Assembly: GCA_023265025.1 (NCBI GenBank)
Contig: JAHFUP010000027.1
Location: forward strand, 1 to 56,759
Length of the DNA stretch: 56,759 nucleotides
Origin: Acidimicrobiia bacterium
Lineage (GTDB): Bacteria > Actinomycetota > Acidimicrobiia > Acidimicrobiales > AC-14
Direction of reading: 5' to 3'
Below the pieces are notes generated by a model that saw only the letters and a program-made list of their open reading frames with translations, ran no database searches and had not been told where the DNA came from. Position numbers and translations under genes: made by a program. Positions 46,202 through 55,323 of the stretch are shown one piece after another; the first letter of the stretch is position 1; every line of letters begins with the position of its first letter.

Positions 46202-47377
46202 ATGAGGATCGTACTCGTCGCGAGTGCATACGCGCCGGCAATCGGCGGCGTTGAGCAACTCACCAACCGGCTAGCCGCCCACCTGGTCGCGGCGGGCGAC
46301 GAGGTTGAGGTGTGGACCATGCGGCATCCCGCCGACCTGGCCCAGAGTGAGGTTATCGATGGGGTGGTTGTGCGTAGGTTCCCGTTCTACCTTCCGCCCG
46401 CCCAGCCCCGGCCGCTGCTGCGGCTTCCCTACCGGGCCGTGATTGTTCTGCGGGCCATGCGGCGCGCGGCCGCAGAGTTCCGGCCCGACGTCGTGCATGT
46501 CCAGTGCTTCGGCGTGAACGGGGTTTACGCAACGGCACTGGCCCGGCTGGAAGGGCTGCCGCTCGTCATCACGCTCCAAGGCGAGACCCTGATGGACGAC
46601 CACGACATCTACGAGAGGTCGGTTAGCCTGCGGACAGGGCTACGGCTGGCCCTGCGCTCGGCCGCCGTAGTGACCGCATGCTCGCAGTTTGTGCTCGACG
46701 ACACCGTCGCTCGATTCGGGCGCCCCCTCGGGGCGGCCGAGGTCATCTTCAACGGGGTCGACACTGAACCCGATCAGTTGCCTGTCCCTCTCGGCATCGT
46801 TTGGCCGCGGTACGTACTCGGCTTGGGACGTCTGGTCCACAAAAAGGGATTCGACCTCCTCCTCGACGCGTTTGCTGGGCTTCCAGATGACCTCGCCGAG
46901 GTGGCGGTGGTTATTGGAGGCGGCGGCTCGGAGCTAGCGGCTTTGCGGCGGAAGGCGGACGAGCTCGGCCTAGGGGAGCGGGCCATCTTTCCAGGCCCGC
47001 TTTCGCGCTCCCAGGTGGCCGGAACGATGGGCGAGGCCGACGTATTCGTGCTCCCCTCCCGTATCGAGCCGTTTGGCATCGTGACGCTGGAAGCCATGAC
47101 GGCGAGTACCCCGGTGCTCGTATCGAGCATCGGGGGGGCACCGGAAATCGTGCGCCACGGCATCGACGGTCTGACCGTTGACCCGACCGACCGGGCCGCC
47201 TTCAGGGTGGCCCTCACCACGATGCTTCGCGATGGCGGGCTGCGGGAGCGGCTTGGGGAAGCAGGTCGTAGGCGGGCCGCCGCTTTCACGTGGCCCACTC
47301 TCACCGACGACTACCGGCAAATCTACCGGGAGGTGATTTCAGCACGGGTGCGTCGGCCCCGCGACGCCACCAGGTGA
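46202..47377 (+). CDS. Glycosyltransferase family 4
   Basis: The 391-residue enzyme begins MRIVLVASAYAPAIGGVEQL with the glycine loop of GT4. It has VVHVQCFGVNGVYATALARL, the donor segment VLGLGRLVHKKGFDLLLDAF (R-x-x-x-K-G), VVIGGGGSELAALRRKADEL, and DVFVLPSRIEPFGIVTLEAM with the E-x7-E nucleotide-sugar clamp. ATG 46202 is chosen; ATG 46178 is in frame eight codons earlier but inside the pseudogene end. Its stop overlaps the next GT4 start. Donor sugar unknown. Confidence 0.93.
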   Translation: MRIVLVASAYAPAIGGVEQLTNRLAAHLVAAGDEVEVWTMRHPADLAQSEVIDGVVVRRFPFYLPPAQPRPLLRLPYRAVIVLRAMRRAAAEFRPDVVHVQCFGVNGVYATALARLEGLPLVITLQGETLMDDHDIYERSVSLRTGLRLALRSAAVVTACSQFVLDDTVARFGRPLGAAEVIFNGVDTEPDQLPVPLGIVWPRYVLGLGRLVHKKGFDLLLDAFAGLPDDLAEVAVVIGGGGSELAALRRKADELGLGERAIFPGPLSRSQVAGTMGEADVFVLPSRIEPFGIVTLEAMTASTPVLVSSIGGAPEIVRHGIDGLTVDPTDRAAFRVALTTMLRDGGLRERLGEAGRRRAAAFTWPTLTDDYRQIYREVISARVRRPRDATR

Positions 47378-48426
47378 CACACGGCGCGGCAGGATTGGCG
47401 CCCATCGAGGTGCTCGTCGCCGGCATGTCGACGGGCTCCGGCGGCGGGCAGGACGTCTATGAGCGCGACCTGATCGCCGCGCTCTCCCGATCGACGGAGC
47501 TGCGTCTCGGTGCCGATAGAGTCGGCCTGAGCGCGAGGACCATCGCCCGCCGCGCCATGAGTGGTCGGCTACTCCGGTTCTCCCGTGTGCTTCGGCGGCC
47601 CCTCGGCCCATTCACTTGGGACCACCGGGTGGTTCATCGTCTCGACCTCCGTCTGCCTCCCGGTCGGGTCGATATCGTCACCATCCACGACGTTGCCCCC
47701 ATGCTCTTTTCCGATGAAGCGCGCATTCCTGCAACGGTCTGGCAGGAAGCCCGAAGGGCCGACGCGGTGATCACGGCGACACAGTTCGCAGCGGAGGAGA
47801 TCCGCCGTGTGTTGGGGTTGGCCGCGCCGATCGTGATCCCGCACGGCGTCCCTTCCGACGTGCACGACAGTCTCCCCTTGGATACCGCCGGGCTTCGGCA
47901 GCTCGGGATCACCGCCCCGTACGTGCTCCAGGTTGGCGGAGGAACACGGCGGAAGAATCTGCCGCTGCTGCGTGAGGCGTGGCTAGCCTCAGATGCACGG
48001 CGAGACGGAGTGATGCTCGTATCGTGCGGGCCTATGCGGGCGGGGCGACAGTCGCAGCTCGGCGGCGGCGGGTCTGGGGTCTTGATACTGGACGTTCTTC
48101 CTCGGAACGTCGTACTCAGGCTGATGAGGTCCGCCTCGGCTGTTGTGGTCCCGTCGATCTACGAGGGCTTCGGGCTGCCGCTGGTTGAGGCCATGGCGAT
48201 GGGGACGCCGGTCGTGGCCGCTCGCACGCCCAGCGCCGTTGAGGTGTGCGGCGACGCCGCGATCCTCGTCGATCCCGACCCGGACAGCTTGGCCGCTGGG
48301 ATTGATCGGGCCTTGTCGGTCCGCGACACCGTTGCGAGAGAGACGATGAAGGCGCGCAGCCGGCTATTCACTTGGGAGCGGGCTGCGTCATCGCATGCCG
48401 AGATCTATCGAGGCTTTGTCAAATAA
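47374..48426 (+). CDS. Glycosyltransferase family 4
   Basis: The 350-residue enzyme has VDIVTIHDVAPMLFSDEARI (a motif of mannosyl- and galactosyl-type GT4), VITATQFAAEEIRRVLGLAA, YVLQVGGGTRRKNLPLLREA and VVVPSIYEGFGLPLVEAMAM with GTPVVAA. All indicate a full GT-B donor domain. I chose GTG 47374 because the stop of the preceding GT4 (TGA 47375-47377) overlaps it as GTGA, and the extension to 47290 has no homology. It is co-transcribed with the GT4 upstream. Confidence 0.92.
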   Translation: MTHGAAGLAPIEVLVAGMSTGSGGGQDVYERDLIAALSRSTELRLGADRVGLSARTIARRAMSGRLLRFSRVLRRPLGPFTWDHRVVHRLDLRLPPGRVDIVTIHDVAPMLFSDEARIPATVWQEARRADAVITATQFAAEEIRRVLGLAAPIVIPHGVPSDVHDSLPLDTAGLRQLGITAPYVLQVGGGTRRKNLPLLREAWLASDARRDGVMLVSCGPMRAGRQSQLGGGGSGVLILDVLPRNVVLRLMRSASAVVVPSIYEGFGLPLVEAMAMGTPVVAARTPSAVEVCGDAAILVDPDPDSLAAGIDRALSVRDTVARETMKARSRLFTWERAASSHAEIYRGFVK

Positions 48427-48735
48427 CAGAATGGAGCAGCGGATCTTAGTCAATAGGTATTGCATTGCATCCCGTTCGCCGCCACTTCGGTGCGAAGTCC
48501 TTTGTTGGCAAGACAACCGTGGTCGTCCGCCGCTTAATGCGCCGAGGCCTCACCGCGGCGGAGCGGGAGCGGGCGCTGGTGTGCGTCAATGCTAGTCCTC
48601 CCAGTCAACAACGCCCAACTCCCCAGTTCGCTGGGCCTTAGCGTCTGGAGCAATCACGCGACCGCCGTCCGGCTCGCAGGGCGCGCGTGACGCACTCGCC
48701 GCCGCTACGGCCGAAAGTGCCCGAATGGAAGTCCG
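48427..48735. other. Gap with a possible coding relic
   Basis: No complete gene is present. One plus frame (about 48470-48600) reads HPVRRHFGAKSFVGKTTVVV then RRLMRRGLTAAERERALVCV with actinobacterial-looking codons. It could be the tail of a lost glycan-synthesis protein. It has no start and no recognised family. Confidence 0.35.
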
Positions 48736-49878
48736 ATGACTACCCGCCGCCTCGTGCAGGACAAGATGTTGGCGATGAGACGATTGGAGCCGAGCCCGCG
48801 CATCGTCTGGCTCAGCAACGAGACGCCCGACCGAGAGGGCGGGGGCGGCCAGCGCCGCCAGTATTTCCAGATCCGGGCGCTACTGTCTGCAGGCGTTGAT
48901 GTCCGGGTTGCTTCGCTGGTGAGCACGCAGCACCATACGAGTTTGCGGGAGATGGTGCGCGTGGAGCGATTTGGGCCAGCCGACCGGCGGGGCCGGTTTC
49001 ACGATCCGGCGCTCGACCGGTTCCTATCTGCGGAGCGCGCAGACGGCGCTGTCGTCGCACACGTCGAGTCGGTCCCGAACGTGCGCGGCGCCCTTGCCAA
49101 GCACCGTCTCCCGTGGCTGTTGGACTTCCAAAACGTCAATTCGCGCTGGTACCTCGCCCGTGGCAAGCGGCATTCCGCCGTCGCTTGGATGCGGCGCGAA
49201 CGAGCGGCGCTGCGTTGGGCTGCGACGGCTACCGCTTGCTCCGACGAGGAGCGTTGCGCGCTACTAGCCGTGTCGGCGGGGGCGCATGTTGAGGTCGTCG
49301 GAAACGGCATCGCACCCGAGGAGTGGCCTGAAACGGCGCTGCAAGAGCGTCGACGACCGGACATCGCGGTCGCCAGTTCATGGACCCACGAGCCCAATCG
49401 TGACGGCGCCCGATGGCTCGCCCGAGAGGTGTGGCCGACTATCCGTTCAGCGGTCCCGGAGGCACGGCTGCTTCTCGCTGGTCCGGGAGCACCGCCGCGC
49501 CTGGCGCTCGAGACAGCCGGCATCGAGCATCTCGGTCGCGTCGACGACCTTGCCAGCCTGATGGGCAGCGTTCGCGTCAGCGTAGTGCCCATTGTCAAGG
49601 GTATCGGAGCGCGTGTGAAGTTTGGGGAGGCTTTGGCCAGCGGCGCCGCCGTCGTGTCGACCTCGACGGGCGCGGAGGGCTTCGACGCCGCAGGGTGCTT
49701 CGTGACCGCCGACGACCCCACAAGCTTTGCCGGGGCCTGCATCGATTTGCTGCGGGCGCCCGATCGGGCCGCCGCGCTTGGAAGAGCCGGGCGCGAGGTC
49801 GCCTTCGGGCGCTACACTTGGGAGCAGAGATGTGATCCGCTCGTTCAGTGGGTCCGTGAATCCACGCATAGCAGCTGA
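48736..49878 (+). CDS. Glycosyltransferase family 4
   Basis: The 380-residue protein starts IVWLSNETPDREGGGGQRRQ, an N-terminal pattern of GT4 enzymes acting in capsule synthesis. It continues with LLDFQNVNSRWYLARGKRHS, WMRRERAALRWAATATACSD and a C-terminal donor domain of the Glyco_trans_1_4 kind (IAVASSWTHEPNRDGARWLA, LLLAGPGAPPRLALETAGIE, VVPIVKGIGARVKFGEALAS, GAAVVSTSTGAEGF). ATG 48736 is chosen by the frame; codons 11 and 14 are possible starts. FkbM methyltransferase follows by 26 bases. Confidence 0.9.
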   Translation: MTTRRLVQDKMLAMRRLEPSPRIVWLSNETPDREGGGGQRRQYFQIRALLSAGVDVRVASLVSTQHHTSLREMVRVERFGPADRRGRFHDPALDRFLSAERADGAVVAHVESVPNVRGALAKHRLPWLLDFQNVNSRWYLARGKRHSAVAWMRRERAALRWAATATACSDEERCALLAVSAGAHVEVVGNGIAPEEWPETALQERRRPDIAVASSWTHEPNRDGARWLAREVWPTIRSAVPEARLLLAGPGAPPRLALETAGIEHLGRVDDLASLMGSVRVSVVPIVKGIGARVKFGEALASGAAVVSTSTGAEGFDAAGCFVTADDPTSFAGACIDLLRAPDRAAALGRAGREVAFGRYTWEQRCDPLVQWVRESTHSS

Positions 49879-49904
49879 GGACGCCGACGCCATACCATTT
49901 CGCC

Positions 49905-50657
49905 ATGTCCTTCAAGTCGCGCATCGCAGATCATCTGACGACGCAACTGCCGTCCGTAAGCCCGGTCATCGCGGGGATTCGCGCAGCTAGGACACCGGCA
50001 TGGCAGGCGCGAAACGACCGCGACGACCTGCACCTTCGCGTCATCCTCGCCGCTACCCTCGGGATGAGCTCTAACGTGATTGATGTGGGCGCTGCGAACG
50101 GAACGGTACTCGACGACGTCGTGCGTTACGCACCGCAGGGTCGGCACGTGGCGTTCGAGCCCCGGAGGGACGCCGCTGCTGCGCTCGCCGGTCGATTCCC
50201 GAATGTCACCGTGCGCCAGACCGCGGCCTCAGACGTGGCGGGCTCGGCGCCGTTCACTCTTGTCCGCAACATCCCCGAGTTATCCGGCATGAAGCCGCGG
50301 GCGTGGCCGCATCACGAGCTGGTGACCGATTACTGCACCGTGACGACCGAAAGGCTCGACGACGTCATCGGTCATCCCGTCCACCTGCTGAAGATCGATG
50401 TCGAGGGAGCGGAGGCGGCATGTCTGCGGGGCGCGAGAAGGCTCTTAGAAGAATTCAGACCGCTCACGATCTTCGAGCATGGCGCCACCACTTCGACCGA
50501 TCCGGCTTCCCCCGACCATGGCGATATCTGGGGCATCCTCGACGAGGCTGGCATGCGCATCTTCAGCATCGATGGAGATGGTCCACTATCTAGCGACATG
50601 TTCTCGGCGCTGAGTTCGTCGGGAAACATCTGGAGCTTCGTTGCGCGGTCTATGTGA
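49905..50657 (+). CDS. FkbM family methyltransferase
   Basis: The 250-residue SAM-dependent enzyme shows NVIDVGAANGTVLDDVVRYA (SAM loop), HVAFEPRRDAAAALAGRFPN and the FkbM signature VHLLKIDVEGAEAACLRGAR with LTIFEHGATTSTDPASPDHG. FkbM enzymes O-methylate sugars or hydroxyls of secondary metabolites and surface glycans. It is the first of three such genes in 2.5 kb. It is convergent with the second one, 18 bases away, so those two cannot share an operon. Confidence 0.88.
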   Translation: MSFKSRIADHLTTQLPSVSPVIAGIRAARTPAWQARNDRDDLHLRVILAATLGMSSNVIDVGAANGTVLDDVVRYAPQGRHVAFEPRRDAAAALAGRFPNVTVRQTAASDVAGSAPFTLVRNIPELSGMKPRAWPHHELVTDYCTVTTERLDDVIGHPVHLLKIDVEGAEAACLRGARRLLEEFRPLTIFEHGATTSTDPASPDHGDIWGILDEAGMRIFSIDGDGPLSSDMFSALSSSGNIWSFVARSM

Positions 50658-50675
50658 AGCGTGCCGAAGCACTTA

Positions 50676-51587
50676 TCATGTTTTCAGCAGCAGCAAGTCG
50701 GTATAGCCGTGGCCGGTGTCGCCGAGTTCGATCACGCGCCGGCATAAGCCGTCGAGTGTCAACTGCTGGCGAATGCGCCCGACCTCGATGATCTCGTCCC
50801 AGTTCGTCACCAGCTCGATGAACCGTTCGAGCTGACCCGCCCGCCGCAGCACATAGGGCCACATTTCGACGACAGTCGGATTATCGGCGAACTTGCCGAA
50901 GCCCTCGATCGCTTGAGCCTCGTGTCCTTGGATGTCCATCCAGACCAACGTTCTCGCAGAATACTCGATCGTGCCTTCAGCCAGCAAGGTATCGAGGCGT
51001 CGTGCTGGGACGGTCGTGATTTCCCTGTTGTCCTCACCTAAGAGACCGCCGGCTGCCATAACGCGGACTCGATGATCGCCAGCGTTGTCCCCTGACAACT
51101 CGAACTCCAACTCCGTGTCGGCGTCGCTCACCGCCATGTGGTGTGTCACTACTCGGTGATCGAGATCGTTGCCCACAAGATTCTGGCGCAACAGGCGGTA
51201 GTTCAACGCGTCGGGTTCGAAGGCGACTCCCGTCGCGTCGGGTATTCTGCCGAGCAAATCTACCGTGACAAAACCGATATTCGCACCGACATCGAAAATC
51301 TGATCTGGCAGGCGATCCCGGCATCGCAACTCCTTGTAGACGGCATCGATATTCTCTCCCTCATAATTTCCCTCAAAGAATAGCCCGCGGCTAATGCCGA
51401 TGTCGCTCGGGTTGACTAGGTAGCGCCTGCCATCCCGTTCTATCTCAAGCGCCGTCGCATAACGCCGGGAGGCGCTCCAGTACAACTCCTTCATGCGCTG
51501 CGCGCGCAACTCAGGAGACCGAATCAGATCGGTTGCCAGACGGGCGGCGAAGATGCCTTTCTTGCGCATCTTCGGCAGTCTAGCCAT
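50676..51587 (-). CDS. FkbM family methyltransferase
   Basis: The 303-residue enzyme has a leading helical region (LRAQRMKELYWSASRRYATA), then RDRLPDQIFDVGANIGFVTV (SAM loop), ATGVAFEPDALNYRLLRQNL, a paired acidic position after the fourth strand and TLVWMDIQGHEAQAIEGFGK, the FkbM signature in the D-I-Q-G-H-E form. It is longer at the N terminus than its two neighbours and looks like a different subgroup. It is divergent from the third FkbM gene with 73 bases between starts. Confidence 0.88.
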   Translation of the reverse strand: MARLPKMRKKGIFAARLATDLIRSPELRAQRMKELYWSASRRYATALEIERDGRRYLVNPSDIGISRGLFFEGNYEGENIDAVYKELRCRDRLPDQIFDVGANIGFVTVDLLGRIPDATGVAFEPDALNYRLLRQNLVGNDLDHRVVTHHMAVSDADTELEFELSGDNAGDHRVRVMAAGGLLGEDNREITTVPARRLDTLLAEGTIEYSARTLVWMDIQGHEAQAIEGFGKFADNPTVVEMWPYVLRRAGQLERFIELVTNWDEIIEVGRIRQQLTLDGLCRRVIELGDTGHGYTDLLLLKT

Positions 51588-51660
51588 CGACGATGGCGAT
51601 GTGGAGCTCCGCCTTGTGCGGCGTGGATCGGCGCTTCGGAGTACGCTGCCTTCTGTGCCA

Positions 51661-52410
51661 ATGAATTTCGCCGATTCGGCACACAGGGTGCTGAGGGTAT
51701 GTGGCAGAGCTGCGCGCAGTTCGCTAAGGGCCGGCGGCTACCAGGTGTCGCGACCGCCGATGGCGCTTCTCCAGCGCCCGGACGCCTGTTTGACGATAGC
51801 GTTTGAGCACCTGGTATCGTTGCTTCTCGCGGAGCAATCGCAACTGTTCATCGTCCAGATCGGCGCCTTCGACGGACAGACCGGCGACCAGATTCACGAT
51901 TACATCAAGAAGTACGGCTGGCGCGGAGTACTTGTGGAGCCCCAGCCGCGGTACTTCGAGCGCCTAGTATCTACCTACGCCGGAGTGGAGGGTCTTCACC
52001 TGCACAACGTCGCCGTCGCCGACAAGCGCGAGTCGCGAACGCTTTACGCAGTGCGGGAGGACCTCACAGGCTTGCCCTCATGGGCGCCACAGACGGCGTC
52101 GTTTGATCGATATCAGCTCGAGCATCACGGCTTCGACGACGACGTGATCGAGCATTACGACGTGCAATGCGTGCCGTTATGCGAATTGCTCGCCGACATT
52201 AATTGCGTGGATATCCTACAAGTTGATGTCGAAGGATTTGACGCGGAGATTATTCGGATGTTTGATTTCGATGTCTTCCGACCGCGAATCGTCCGGTTTG
52301 AGAGCGCTCATCTCAGTCGCTCCGATCATAATTTGGCCATCAAGCGGCTTGTGGGGTATGGGTACCAGGTTGCGGTGACGGGCATGGATACCATCGGTTG
52401 GCATCCCTGA
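51661..52410 (+). CDS. FkbM family methyltransferase
   Basis: The 249-residue protein reads LFIVQIGAFDGQTGDQIHDY (SAM loop; Q-I-G-A-F-D-G), GWRGVLVEPQPRYFERLVST, DILQVDVEGFDAEIIRMFDF and RIVRFESAHLSRSDHNLAIK, the layout of an FkbM subgroup seen in glycan clusters. The frame is open upstream to 51493, but ATG 51661 is preferred because the earlier part is antisense to the start of the neighbouring FkbM gene. AT-richer codons (ATTAATTGC, TTTGATTTCGATG) stand out. Confidence 0.88.
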   Translation: MNFADSAHRVLRVCGRAARSSLRAGGYQVSRPPMALLQRPDACLTIAFEHLVSLLLAEQSQLFIVQIGAFDGQTGDQIHDYIKKYGWRGVLVEPQPRYFERLVSTYAGVEGLHLHNVAVADKRESRTLYAVREDLTGLPSWAPQTASFDRYQLEHHGFDDDVIEHYDVQCVPLCELLADINCVDILQVDVEGFDAEIIRMFDFDVFRPRIVRFESAHLSRSDHNLAIKRLVGYGYQVAVTGMDTIGWHP

Positions 52411-52754
52411 GTTGAGTTATTGTTCGTACCAGATGCGGGAATCCGCCGCGGGCGGAGCCCGAGACCGACGCTCGGATTCGGCCCCCGTCGGGTATTGCGA
52501 TGAGTTGTGTCGTAGTAATAGAGCATTTTGCGCGACGCCGCCGATAGGACTGGGACCCACTCATTGAGGACGATCCGAGCCGATGGCGAGCGCACTGATC
52601 AGTGTCCGGTGAGAAGTGATGCAGTTTTCCAGGCCGGGGGCGCTGCACGGCTTCGTCGCCCGCGGATTTCAGATTGCATGACGGGGCGACGGTTAGCGGC
52701 GGGCTCGGCCCCGTCCTTCCGACTCGACTGGAGCGGAGGTACCCTCAGCGGGTC
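52411..52754. other. Gap without recognisable gene
   Basis: About 340 bases between the third FkbM gene and the exostosin-like gene contain no frame with family features. GGAGG at 52735-52739 lies 15 bases before GTG 52755, rather far for a ribosome-binding site. No strong hairpin or promoter was noticed. Confidence 0.5.
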
Positions 52755-53711
52755 GTGAGAATCGCCGTGGCCACAGTCGGGGACGGCCCTGAGCAGCATG
52801 GCGCACTAGACGTCTTCCTCCGTCTGGCACGCTTGGATGCCGTCGGGGAACATGAGCTGACGCGCGATCCGGAATCGGCTGATGCGCTGCTCGTCGTGAA
52901 TCTCCAACAACTGCCGGATGATCCATACCTCAGGGCGTTGCGACAGAGTCCCCTCGTAGAGGCGCATTTCGACAAGGTCTACGTCTACGATCAGCGCGAC
53001 AGGCCGTTCTTCACGTTCCCGGGGATATATGTATCGGGTGCGGGACGATGGGCGCGACGCCTGCCGCTTGTCGGCGGACCGTATCCCAACCTACCCAACG
53101 CGCCGGAGCTCGCGAATCAAGCGCCCGATCTTTTGTTTTCGTTTCTGGGGGCACGTACCCACCCGGTCCGAGCGGGCATCCTCGCGCTCGAACATCCGCG
53201 CTCAATCGTCGAGGACACTAGCGCGTTGAATTGTTTTCCCTGGGTGAGTGACGAAGACCCCGACGACCGTCTGCGGTCCGCGCGCACCAGATATCGCGCC
53301 GTCGTCGGACGCTCTAAGTTTGTGCTTTGCCCCCGGGGCCACGGCCCATCCTCGTTCCGCCTATACGAGACGCTCTGTGCGGGCAGGGTGCCGGTCGTGA
53401 TCAGCGACGACTGGCTCGCTCCGCCGCGAGTCAACTGGGGCGGTTGCGTGCTGCGGGTGCCCGAGAGAGACGTGCAACGCCTTCCGCAGATCCTCGAAGA
53501 GTATGAGACCCGCTGGCCGATCATGGTCACGGCTGGACAGGCGGCGGTATCGGAGCATTTCAGCAGCACCCGGCTGTGGCACCACATTGCGGCGTCTATC
53601 ACCAACTTGATGCAGGTTCGCCGGCCGCGGACCCCTTGGTGGGCGCAATCGCAGGTCATACGTATTTGGGCCCGCACCATGGTGCCATCGCCGAAAGCCT
53701 GGAATCGTTAG
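52755..53711 (+). CDS. Exostosin-like glycosyltransferase (GT47 type)
   Basis: The product of about 318 residues starts VRIAVATVGDGPEQHGALDV. It has the exostosin-like core: LLFSFLGARTHPVRAGILAL, SKFVLCPRGHGPSSFRLYET, LCAGRVPVVISDDWLAPPRV and LPQILEEYETRWPIMVTAGQ. The F-V-L-C-P-R-G then S-x-R-x-x-E and C-x-P-V-x-x-D spacing is that of bacterial exostosin-domain proteins in polysaccharide clusters. Donor and acceptor are unknown. I chose GTG 52755 over the longer frame (52674), which adds no homology. Confidence 0.82.
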   Translation: MRIAVATVGDGPEQHGALDVFLRLARLDAVGEHELTRDPESADALLVVNLQQLPDDPYLRALRQSPLVEAHFDKVYVYDQRDRPFFTFPGIYVSGAGRWARRLPLVGGPYPNLPNAPELANQAPDLLFSFLGARTHPVRAGILALEHPRSIVEDTSALNCFPWVSDEDPDDRLRSARTRYRAVVGRSKFVLCPRGHGPSSFRLYETLCAGRVPVVISDDWLAPPRVNWGGCVLRVPERDVQRLPQILEEYETRWPIMVTAGQAAVSEHFSSTRLWHHIAASITNLMQVRRPRTPWWAQSQVIRIWARTMVPSPKAWNR

Positions 53712-54040
53712 CCCTCGATGAGGCGCTCCGTCTGGCAGCCTTCGCGGGAACCCCTGGTTGAAGACCTTCCCTTTCGTTCATCCGGCGGTCTTTGACGAGC
53801 ATTTGAAGGACCAGTTGCTCGGCGCACTCCCAGCTCGAAGCGATACGTGACTACCCCTTGGTCAAGCTGACGCTATTGTCTGATGTCGTCAGAAGTCCGG
53901 CCACTTAGGTCAGCCCTTGCGGATAGCTTCGATCCGACGCCCGCGGTCGTCGCCCTGCATCGAACGAGTCCTGCAGCTCGCACGTTCGAGCAAATTGGGG
54001 CCTACTCGCTGCTGCTAACCCAACACCGGGGCAAGTCTGA
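53712..54040. other. Gap, probably decayed coding DNA
   Basis: Short open pieces occur, for example PTPAVVALHRTSPAARTFEQ near 53940, but none is complete or recognised. The stretch leads directly into the methyltransferase relic at 54041, so it may be the broken upstream half of that gene. Confidence 0.4.
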
Positions 54041-54243
54041 GCCGAGTTTGTGCTAGTCGATGACGCCCAGGATTATCTCCATGGTGTAGCCGAGACGCGA
54101 TCGGCACTCTAGAGATCGTGAAGCCGCGTGGGCTGGTGCGTTGCGACGATTTCGACCCGTACTGGCATTGACTGGTAAACGGCATTCTCGACGCAGTGGA
54201 ATCACGGCCCGCGGGTTCCAACTCGGTGATGCTCGGCACGTGA
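54041..54243 (+). pseudogene. Class I methyltransferase relic
   Basis: One frame reads AEFVLVDDAQDYLHGVAETR then SAL and a stop. After a shift, EIVKPRGLVRCDDFDPYWH, another stop, then LVNGILDAVESRPAGSNSVM. This matches the second half of a SAM-dependent methyltransferase of the Methyltransf_24 kind (V-L-V-D-x-x-H-D-Y, then K-P-G-G-L-V, then D-D-F). One frame change and one internal stop show decay. Confidence 0.45.
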
Positions 54244-54315
54244 GGGCAGGTATCCGTCAGTGGGTCGGGCCAAGCACGCAAGGCCCTCTCCCGTCATTGG
54301 CCCTCATACTGAAAC

Positions 54316-55323
54316 TTAGTTGCCTGAGGGCAGCTCCGGCGCCAGGCGTCCGTCTAGGTCGCTACGAGTCGGCATCGCCGTTCGACTAGGAGCGCCTCGG
54401 ACGAACCGCACGCTTGCGGCGGCCCCTCGGGCCAGTTCGCGCACTGCGTCCATCGGGTGGCGGGCTGCGACTGCTTCGCGGGCGAGACGACTCCGAGCGC
54501 TGACCTGGTCTCGCTGTAGTGCACGCCAGCAGTCCCGCACCAGCGTCCGGTGGTGCGGCTGATTCTCGGGAGAGTAGAAAGCGCGTACGCGGACGCCGTG
54601 GGCGATGCGGCCCATGTCAGCGCGAGCTCCCAGGTTCGATTCGTGTCGGCGATACCCGATCAGGACATCGTTGATAAACCGTAGGTCTCCATGCCGAGTC
54701 GCGCGAATCAAGAGATCCCAGTCGCCCTCGAGTGACTCGGCGTCATATCCCTCAATACGCTCATACACCCAGCGTCGCATCAGGAGGAGACCGGGGGGGA
54801 ATAGCACGCTGGTGGTTATGACGGTCTCAAAGCAGGTCGGCTGATCTGTCGGCCATGGGTGCAGACGACCACCCCGGCCCGATTTTCGTGCTCGTCCGAA
54901 TGAGGAAAACTCGCCGGGACGTAATAGCCGTCCAGCTTCGTCGATGAACTCGCCCAGTCCATGGGCCCCGATTGATGCAGGGTGACGCTCGACTTCATCC
55001 ACGAGTCGCTCGAGCGCCGTCTCCTCCCACACATCGTCGGCATCCATGATAGTCACCAGACTGATGCCAGTGTCGAGTTGCGAAAGGCCACAATTTCTAG
55101 CGTGGCAGAGCCCCGAATGGTCAATCGAGAGGACGAGAATGCGGGTATCATTGAGTGCGAACTGATCGGCAACCTCTCTGGTGCCATCAACGGACCCGTC
55201 GTCGATGACCACACACACCCACGACCGGTATGACTGACGAGCAATAGACCGGAGCGTGTCGGCAAGGAATTCTCCAGCATTGTGGGCAGCAATCACAATA
55301 CCGACTACCGGCATGATAGTCAT
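54316..55323 (-). CDS. Glycosyltransferase family 2
   Basis: The 335-residue GT-A enzyme has VGIVIAAHNAGEFLADTLRS, VVIDDGSVDGTREVADQFAL, GLCHARNCGLSQLDTGISLV, the metal-binding TIMDADDVWEETALERLVDE and the acceptor part ESLEGDWDLLIRATRHGDLR (E-x-D-W-D-L). No membrane segment is seen, so it works at the cytoplasmic side on the growing glycan. Its start is coupled to the preceding gene on the same strand by a four-base overlap. Confidence 0.92.
   Translation of the reverse strand: MTIMPVVGIVIAAHNAGEFLADTLRSIARQSYRSWVCVVIDDGSVDGTREVADQFALNDTRILVLSIDHSGLCHARNCGLSQLDTGISLVTIMDADDVWEETALERLVDEVERHPASIGAHGLGEFIDEAGRLLRPGEFSSFGRARKSGRGGRLHPWPTDQPTCFETVITTSVLFPPGLLLMRRWVYERIEGYDAESLEGDWDLLIRATRHGDLRFINDVLIGYRRHESNLGARADMGRIAHGVRVRAFYSPENQPHHRTLVRDCWRALQRDQVSARSRLAREAVAARHPMDAVRELARGAAASVRFVRGAPSRTAMPTRSDLDGRLAPELPSGN

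Noticed and set aside
54630-54650. tRNA T-arm-like GGTTCGATTCG
   Set aside because: It lies inside the GT2 coding sequence and no acceptor or anticodon stem could be built around it.
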